DNA from: an uncultured bacterium
GTDB lineage: Bacteria; Actinomycetota; Coriobacteriia; Coriobacteriales; Coriobacteriaceae
DNA length: 9,714 bases
Reading direction: 5' to 3'
NCBI GenBank assembly: GCA_905215765.1
Contig: CAJMRP010000072.1
Span: 1-9,714 of the forward strand
Positions 5,638-9,714 of this stretch are shown here, piece by piece. The notes beneath the pieces are model-generated. The model ran no database searches. It had not been told where the DNA came from and worked only from the letters and a program-made list of their open reading frames with translations. Position 1 is the stretch's first letter. Each line of letters begins with the position of its first letter. Made by a program: the position numbers and the translations under genes.

Positions 5638-8302
5638 ACTCTTGGACTTTGAGGGCTTCGGCCAGGCTGACGCGCTTGATAGAGCGCGTGTGTAGCAGCG
5701 CCACGACCAGGTAGGTCGCAAAGCCAATGCCGACGCATGCAGCCATGGACCAAGCGGGCACGTAGATCTCGATATTGCCGTTGTAGGCGAGCAGCATCGA
5801 GCGGAAAATGGCCGTGAGCGAGCCAATGATGACCGGCAGGCTCAGCACGAGCGACGCCGCCACGCACAGCGTGATCGAGCGAATGTACAGATGCGAGATC
5901 TCGCTATCTCGATAGCCAAAGACCTTCATGTAGCTGATCGACCGGGCGCTATGGTCGATCACAGCCTTGGTCAGCAGGTACATAAACAGCAGGAAGATAA
6001 ACACCGCGAGCCCAACCATCATGCCGATCATTTTGCTCATCATGCCGATGAACTGGTCGCCCACGGCGCGCATGTCGTCGGGCGTGGTGTCGCCGGCAAA
6101 GTAACGAGCATCGAGGTCGAGCTTCTCGTCGCTCACATAGCCGTTAAAGTAGGCGGCGTCGTTGTCGAACAGCTCGTTAAAGTCTTCGATACTCATATAG
6201 ATATTCATGTCCGACTTGGAGCCCCAGGCACAGTCCTTGCCCACGTACTCAAAGGAATAATGCTCGCCCTCATACTTGTCGTGGAACGTGACCTTCTGCC
6301 CCTCGCTCCAGCCAAACTTATCGAGCAGACCACCGCCAAAGACGACGCGTCCGTCGCCGACGTCCAGCCCTTTCCAGTAGCGCGAATCGGACGAGATGCC
6401 GTAGACGGAAATCGTCTCCTCGCCATTTCCATCGCCGCGGTCGTATTGCAGCTGGTAAACGGCATATTTCTCGGCCTGTGCGATTGTGCTCGCGCCGTTG
6501 CCGGTCGTATTGACCGGGTGGATATCGTCGTTGTCAGTGTCGATCTTAGAGGCCTTGTCGATCAGGCCGATGGCCTCATCGCGGTCGCAGCCGAGGGCAT
6601 CGGCAAGGTCATCGAGGCGCGCATAAAGCGCATCCTTCTTGTCCTGGACTTTGGCGAGCGCGTCCTGCACTGCGGTCAGGCTCTCGGCAGACGGAGATGT
6701 GGTCGCGGCATCGGCTGCCGCCTGCGCCGCATCGGCCGCGTCGTCGAGTTCGTCATCGGCATCTTGGGCGGCGGAAAGCAGCGCGCCGTCAACCGATTGC
6801 AAGCGCTCGAGTGCCGACCACTGCTCGCGCTCCTCGGCAGTGCCCTCGAGCTCCAGCGGCGCCTTGAGCGTGTACTGGTGCTCAGCGACCAGGCTTGTCT
6901 CGAGGTTGTCGGCGTAGTGCGTCATCGTGGGCAGAATCGCCAAGCCAAAGAGCAGCAGCAGCGAGGCAAACGCAATGCCCACGAAGAGCGTGGCGAAGTT
7001 GCCCAGATTGCGCAGGAAGATACGCAGGCGGAAGCGGGAAACAAAACCCATACGCTCCGGCAGCTGCAGGCCGCGCTTGGTGCCCGATTTGCCGCTCGCC
7101 TCGTGACGAAGGAACTGCAACGGCGTCTTGCCCATCTTGCGAAGCAGACCCACCAGCGTGATGAGGATGAGCGCGACGGCGGGAACCACGGCGCACTTCA
7201 CAAAGATCTCCCAGCTCCAGTGCACCTGGAAGGGCGGCAGGCTGTACGAACCGTAATAGAGGCTGCGCATGGGCTCAGTAAAGAACACAACGCCGAGCGC
7301 AGTGCCCAAAAGCGCCGCGACCACGCCCACGATGGCGGGAAGCGCAAGGTAGTGCAGCACGATCTCGCGTCGACGATAGCCGCTGGCGAGCAGCGTGCCG
7401 ATGATGGCGCTCTCCTCCTCGATGGTGGCGTCAGTGAGCACCACAAAGACAAACGCCATGATCACGATGATGATGTCGAGCAGCGTCATCCACATCATGG
7501 AGTCGCCGTCCACGTCATCGCGCGCATAGCCAATGCCCTGGTTGGAATCGGCATCGATAAGATCGTCAACGCGCGCATCGGCATCGGTCAGCGCCTCGAC
7601 CATATCCTGCTCCGCATCGATGCGATCCGCGGTGGGGAGGTCGCGATCGGTAAAGGTGAAGGAGTAGGTGTAGGCGGGTGCGCCGCCGGCATCTTCGAGC
7701 GCGGCAAAGCCGCCATCGGTGACCTCGGCCACGCCGTACGTGATGGTGTTCACCGTAAAGTCCGAATTGTTGAGGAACAGCGCCTGGCTATCGGGCTGGG
7801 TCATGATGCCGCAGATGGTGTAGGTGCGGCCCTCAAGCTCGACCTTATCGCCCACGGCGAGGTCGTTGTTGGTGGCGAAGACACGGTCGATGGCCACCTC
7901 GTCGTCCGCCTTAGGCTGCCTACCTTCGCAGTAGGACGCGATATCGACCTTGGTGCGGTGCGCATAGGTGCGCAGCGTGCGCTTGGTGCCGTCGTCGCCG
8001 GACGCCTTTTTGATGATGGCGTCGATGGAGAAATTCTTGTAGAGCGTGACGCCGCCGACGTCACTGGCGGCACCCTCGGCAGCCTTGAGCTGGTCTTTGG
8101 TAGCCTCGAAGGAGGTGGTCACGCGACCGTCTTCGATCGTGTACGCATCGCGCATGCCGTCGATAAGGCAACCGATGGAATGCGCCGCGAGCAAAAAGCC
8201 CGAGGTAAGGGCGATGCTTCCGCACATAAGCAAAAAGATGCCCAGGTACTTGCCGATATTGCGGCGCAGCTCGCGCGGGAGACGTTTTGCGAGAGGTGTC
8301 AT
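5636..8302 (-). CDS. FtsX-like (MacB-type) ABC transporter permease, large two-module form
   Basis: An 888-residue permease with about eight membrane helices, near 19-45, 272-292, 317-343, 368-388, 432-458, 757-781, 807-834 and 848-872. This gives two FtsX-like modules, each with a long extracytoplasmic domain (about 46-271 and 460-756). The cytoplasmic loop after helix 2 (ESAIIGTLLASGYRRREI, 297-314) is typical of FtsX-family permeases. The second outer domain contains an Ala/Asp-rich helical stretch (about 485-585) that looks like a coiled-coil hairpin. The protein should pair with the ATPase encoded just upstream, working as an exporter or mechanotransmitter rather than a nutrient importer; the substrate is unknown. 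A longer start at TTG 8317 would overlap the ATPase stop. The ATG at 8302, with a weak AGGCGG Shine-Dalgarno and 8 bp after that stop, is preferred. The 3' end merges with repeat copy A4. Confidence 0.92.
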   Translation of the reverse strand: MTPLAKRLPRELRRNIGKYLGIFLLMCGSIALTSGFLLAAHSIGCLIDGMRDAYTIEDGRVTTSFEATKDQLKAAEGAASDVGGVTLYKNFSIDAIIKKASGDDGTKRTLRTYAHRTKVDIASYCEGRQPKADDEVAIDRVFATNNDLAVGDKVELEGRTYTICGIMTQPDSQALFLNNSDFTVNTITYGVAEVTDGGFAALEDAGGAPAYTYSFTFTDRDLPTADRIDAEQDMVEALTDADARVDDLIDADSNQGIGYARDDVDGDSMMWMTLLDIIIVIMAFVFVVLTDATIEEESAIIGTLLASGYRRREIVLHYLALPAIVGVVAALLGTALGVVFFTEPMRSLYYGSYSLPPFQVHWSWEIFVKCAVVPAVALILITLVGLLRKMGKTPLQFLRHEASGKSGTKRGLQLPERMGFVSRFRLRIFLRNLGNFATLFVGIAFASLLLLFGLAILPTMTHYADNLETSLVAEHQYTLKAPLELEGTAEEREQWSALERLQSVDGALLSAAQDADDELDDAADAAQAAADAATTSPSAESLTAVQDALAKVQDKKDALYARLDDLADALGCDRDEAIGLIDKASKIDTDNDDIHPVNTTGNGASTIAQAEKYAVYQLQYDRGDGNGEETISVYGISSDSRYWKGLDVGDGRVVFGGGLLDKFGWSEGQKVTFHDKYEGEHYSFEYVGKDCAWGSKSDMNIYMSIEDFNELFDNDAAYFNGYVSDEKLDLDARYFAGDTTPDDMRAVGDQFIGMMSKMIGMMVGLAVFIFLLFMYLLTKAVIDHSARSISYMKVFGYRDSEISHLYIRSITLCVAASLVLSLPVIIGSLTAIFRSMLLAYNGNIEIYVPAWSMAACVGIGFATYLVVALLHTRSIKRVSLAEALKVQE

Positions 8303-8310
8303 GGCGCCGC

Positions 8311-9036
<726 letters not shown>

Positions 9037-9115
9037 TGTTAGCCTCGTACTACTTTATGAACGTAATAGTAAACCTTGGCGAACTATTTTTGGGCGAGAG
9101 TGGGGTTTTGTTTCA

Positions 9116-9150
9116 GACTAGTCATTGGGGACGTTCTTAAATGACTAGTC
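9116..9150 (+). repeat. GGGGAC hairpin repeat, copy B1
   Basis: GACTAGTCATT (9116-9126) and AATGACTAGTC (9140-9150) are perfect 11-bp arms around the loop GGGGACGTTCTTA. This is the longest stem of the family in the window. It opens cluster B, 80 bp upstream of the ABC ATPase start. Confidence 0.85.
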
Positions 9151-9178
9151 GCTGGGGACACTCTTTCGCCGCCCGGCA

Positions 9179-9238
9179 GCTGGGGACAGTCCTTGGCAAC
9201 CCGACCGGCAAGCCGGCGGTTCGGCAAAGGCTGTCCCC
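9179..9238. repeat. 60-bp central unit of repeat cluster B
   Basis: A direct counterpart of 5544-5603 at an offset of exactly 3635 bp. The outer ends (GGGGACAG and CTGTCCCC) are perfect inverted copies. The inner hairpin (9198-9221) has AACC/GGTT and CCGGC/GCCGG segments with two bulges, so a hairpin is kept while its sequence differs from the cluster A copy. Confidence 0.75.
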
Positions 9239-9245
9239 GATGACT

Positions 9246-9272
9246 AGTCGTTTAAGTCTGTCCCCAATGACC
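9246..9272 (-). repeat. GGGGAC hairpin repeat, copy B3
   Basis: This unit is in reverse orientation. GTCGTT and AATGAC arms pair with one G-T wobble around the loop GGGGACAGACTTA (read on the minus strand). It is the direct counterpart of copy A4, and the match continues for a further 8 bp to 9280. Confidence 0.8.
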
Positions 9273-9278
9273 ACTCTT

Positions 9279-9305
9279 GGTCGTTTAAGTCTGTCCCCAA
9301 TGAGT
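9279..9305 (-). repeat. GGGGAC hairpin repeat, copy B4
   Basis: A second reverse-oriented unit with the same 13-nt loop as B3. Its arms (GGTCGTT and AATGAGT) pair less well than in the other copies, so it may be decaying. It lies 17 bp from the stop codon of the ABC-2 permease gene. Confidence 0.65.
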
Positions 9306-9322
9306 ACCCAATGACTAGGTGG

Positions 9323-9714
9323 CTAGGCGTGGGATTTGGTGCGTGCGAGGGCTAGGCCTACGGCGGCGATGGCCACGGCAAAGAGCGCCGTGACGCCTAG
9401 GTCGCAGGCGATGTCGCCCAACACGGCAGACGTCAGGTCCGAGGCAAGCGCCTTGCCGATCGCATCGTTCACCCAATATGTCGGCACAAAGTGCGCCACC
9501 GTCTGCACGGCCGATCCCATGAGCGACAGTGGCATCCAGGCGCCGCCCAAAAACGTCATGAGCATGCCAAGCAGGTTGCCCACGCCGTTGAGCAGCTCCT
9601 CGCGTGCGCCCAAGCTCGACAGCGTAAAGCCAACGGCCAGAGGCGTGCACGCCAGCGCAAACGTCGCCGCCAGCGCCAGGCACACACGGCCCACGCCGAC
9701 CCCGGCGACCGCGC
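9323..9714 (-). CDS. ABC-2-type permease, C-terminal part only (5' end outside the window)
   Basis: The frame is open through the right edge, so the start is not visible. A GTG at 9694 is in frame but has no reason to be the start, since coding continues beyond it. About 130 C-terminal residues are seen. Hydrophobic segments flank the stretch FLGGAWMPLSLMGSAVQTVA and then FVPTYW, the pattern of the penultimate region of ABC-2 export permeases (the type paired with DrrA/CcmA-like ATPases). A final helix and a short basic tail (ARTKSHA) end the protein. It would act in the cytoplasmic membrane; the substrate is unknown. The ATPase partner is presumably encoded further right. It is transcribed in the same direction as the MacB-type cassette but separated from it by repeat cluster B, so the two are unlikely to be one transport system. 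Confidence 0.85.
   Translation of the reverse strand, partial: AVAGVGVGRVCLALAATFALACTPLAVGFTLSSLGAREELLNGVGNLLGMLMTFLGGAWMPLSLMGSAVQTVAHFVPTYWVNDAIGKALASDLTSAVLGDIACDLGVTALFAVAIAAVGLALARTKSHA

Noticed and set aside
5439..5867. A 142-codon minus-strand frame whose end repeats FKSVPN
   Set aside because: The repeated peptide only reflects translation through the GGGGAC hairpin units, and the rest is out of frame with the permease.

Overview
The window looks like a stretch of chromosome from a high-GC, host-associated actinobacterium of the Coriobacteriia, most likely Collinsella or a close relative. This is an inference from GC-rich third codon positions, the gene families, an anaerobe-type iron-sulfur DUF362 protein, and GGGGAC-type palindromic repeats of a kind I associate with that group. 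No rRNA or other taxonomic marker is present. There are eight protein genes, two of them cut by the window edges. No tRNA, rRNA, CRISPR array, transposase or phage gene was seen.

Layout, left to right. At 1-2747 three minus-strand genes read leftward: a hemolysin III/TrhA-type seven-helix membrane protein, a CNNM/CorC-type transporter with a CBS pair, and the 5' part of a small protein resembling the N-terminal domain of cyanophycin synthetase without the catalytic part. The last two are 24 bp apart and probably co-transcribed. At 2748-2933 is a divergent promoter region. On its plus strand a near-consensus sigma-70-type promoter is covered by three dyads, which suggests a tightly repressed alpha/beta hydrolase gene (2934-3899). 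At 3900-4150, between convergent genes, lie a 132-bp element bounded by perfect 21-bp inverted repeats and a strong bidirectional terminator. At 4151-5356 is a minus-strand DUF362 protein with two 4Fe-4S motifs.

At 5636-9036 is a two-gene minus-strand ABC cassette of the LolD/MacB (FtsX-like) type: an ATPase followed 8 bp later by an 888-residue permease with two large extracytoplasmic domains. Two related palindromic repeat clusters (about 5441-5645 and 9116-9305) flank the cassette as direct repeats. They share an exact 3635-bp offset at several landmarks, and one reaches into the permease stop codon. At the right edge (9323-9714) is the C-terminal part of an ABC-2-type permease.

The genes do not form one obvious pathway. 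The left block is membrane/ion homeostasis, the middle is an exported or membrane-tethered hydrolase and a redox protein, and the right block is transport. I found no convincing new defence or biosynthetic system. The parts most worth following are the non-coding ones: the 21-bp inverted-repeat element, the covarying 27-nt hairpin family flanking the ABC cassette, the multi-dyad promoter, and the stand-alone cyanophycin-synthetase-like domain.
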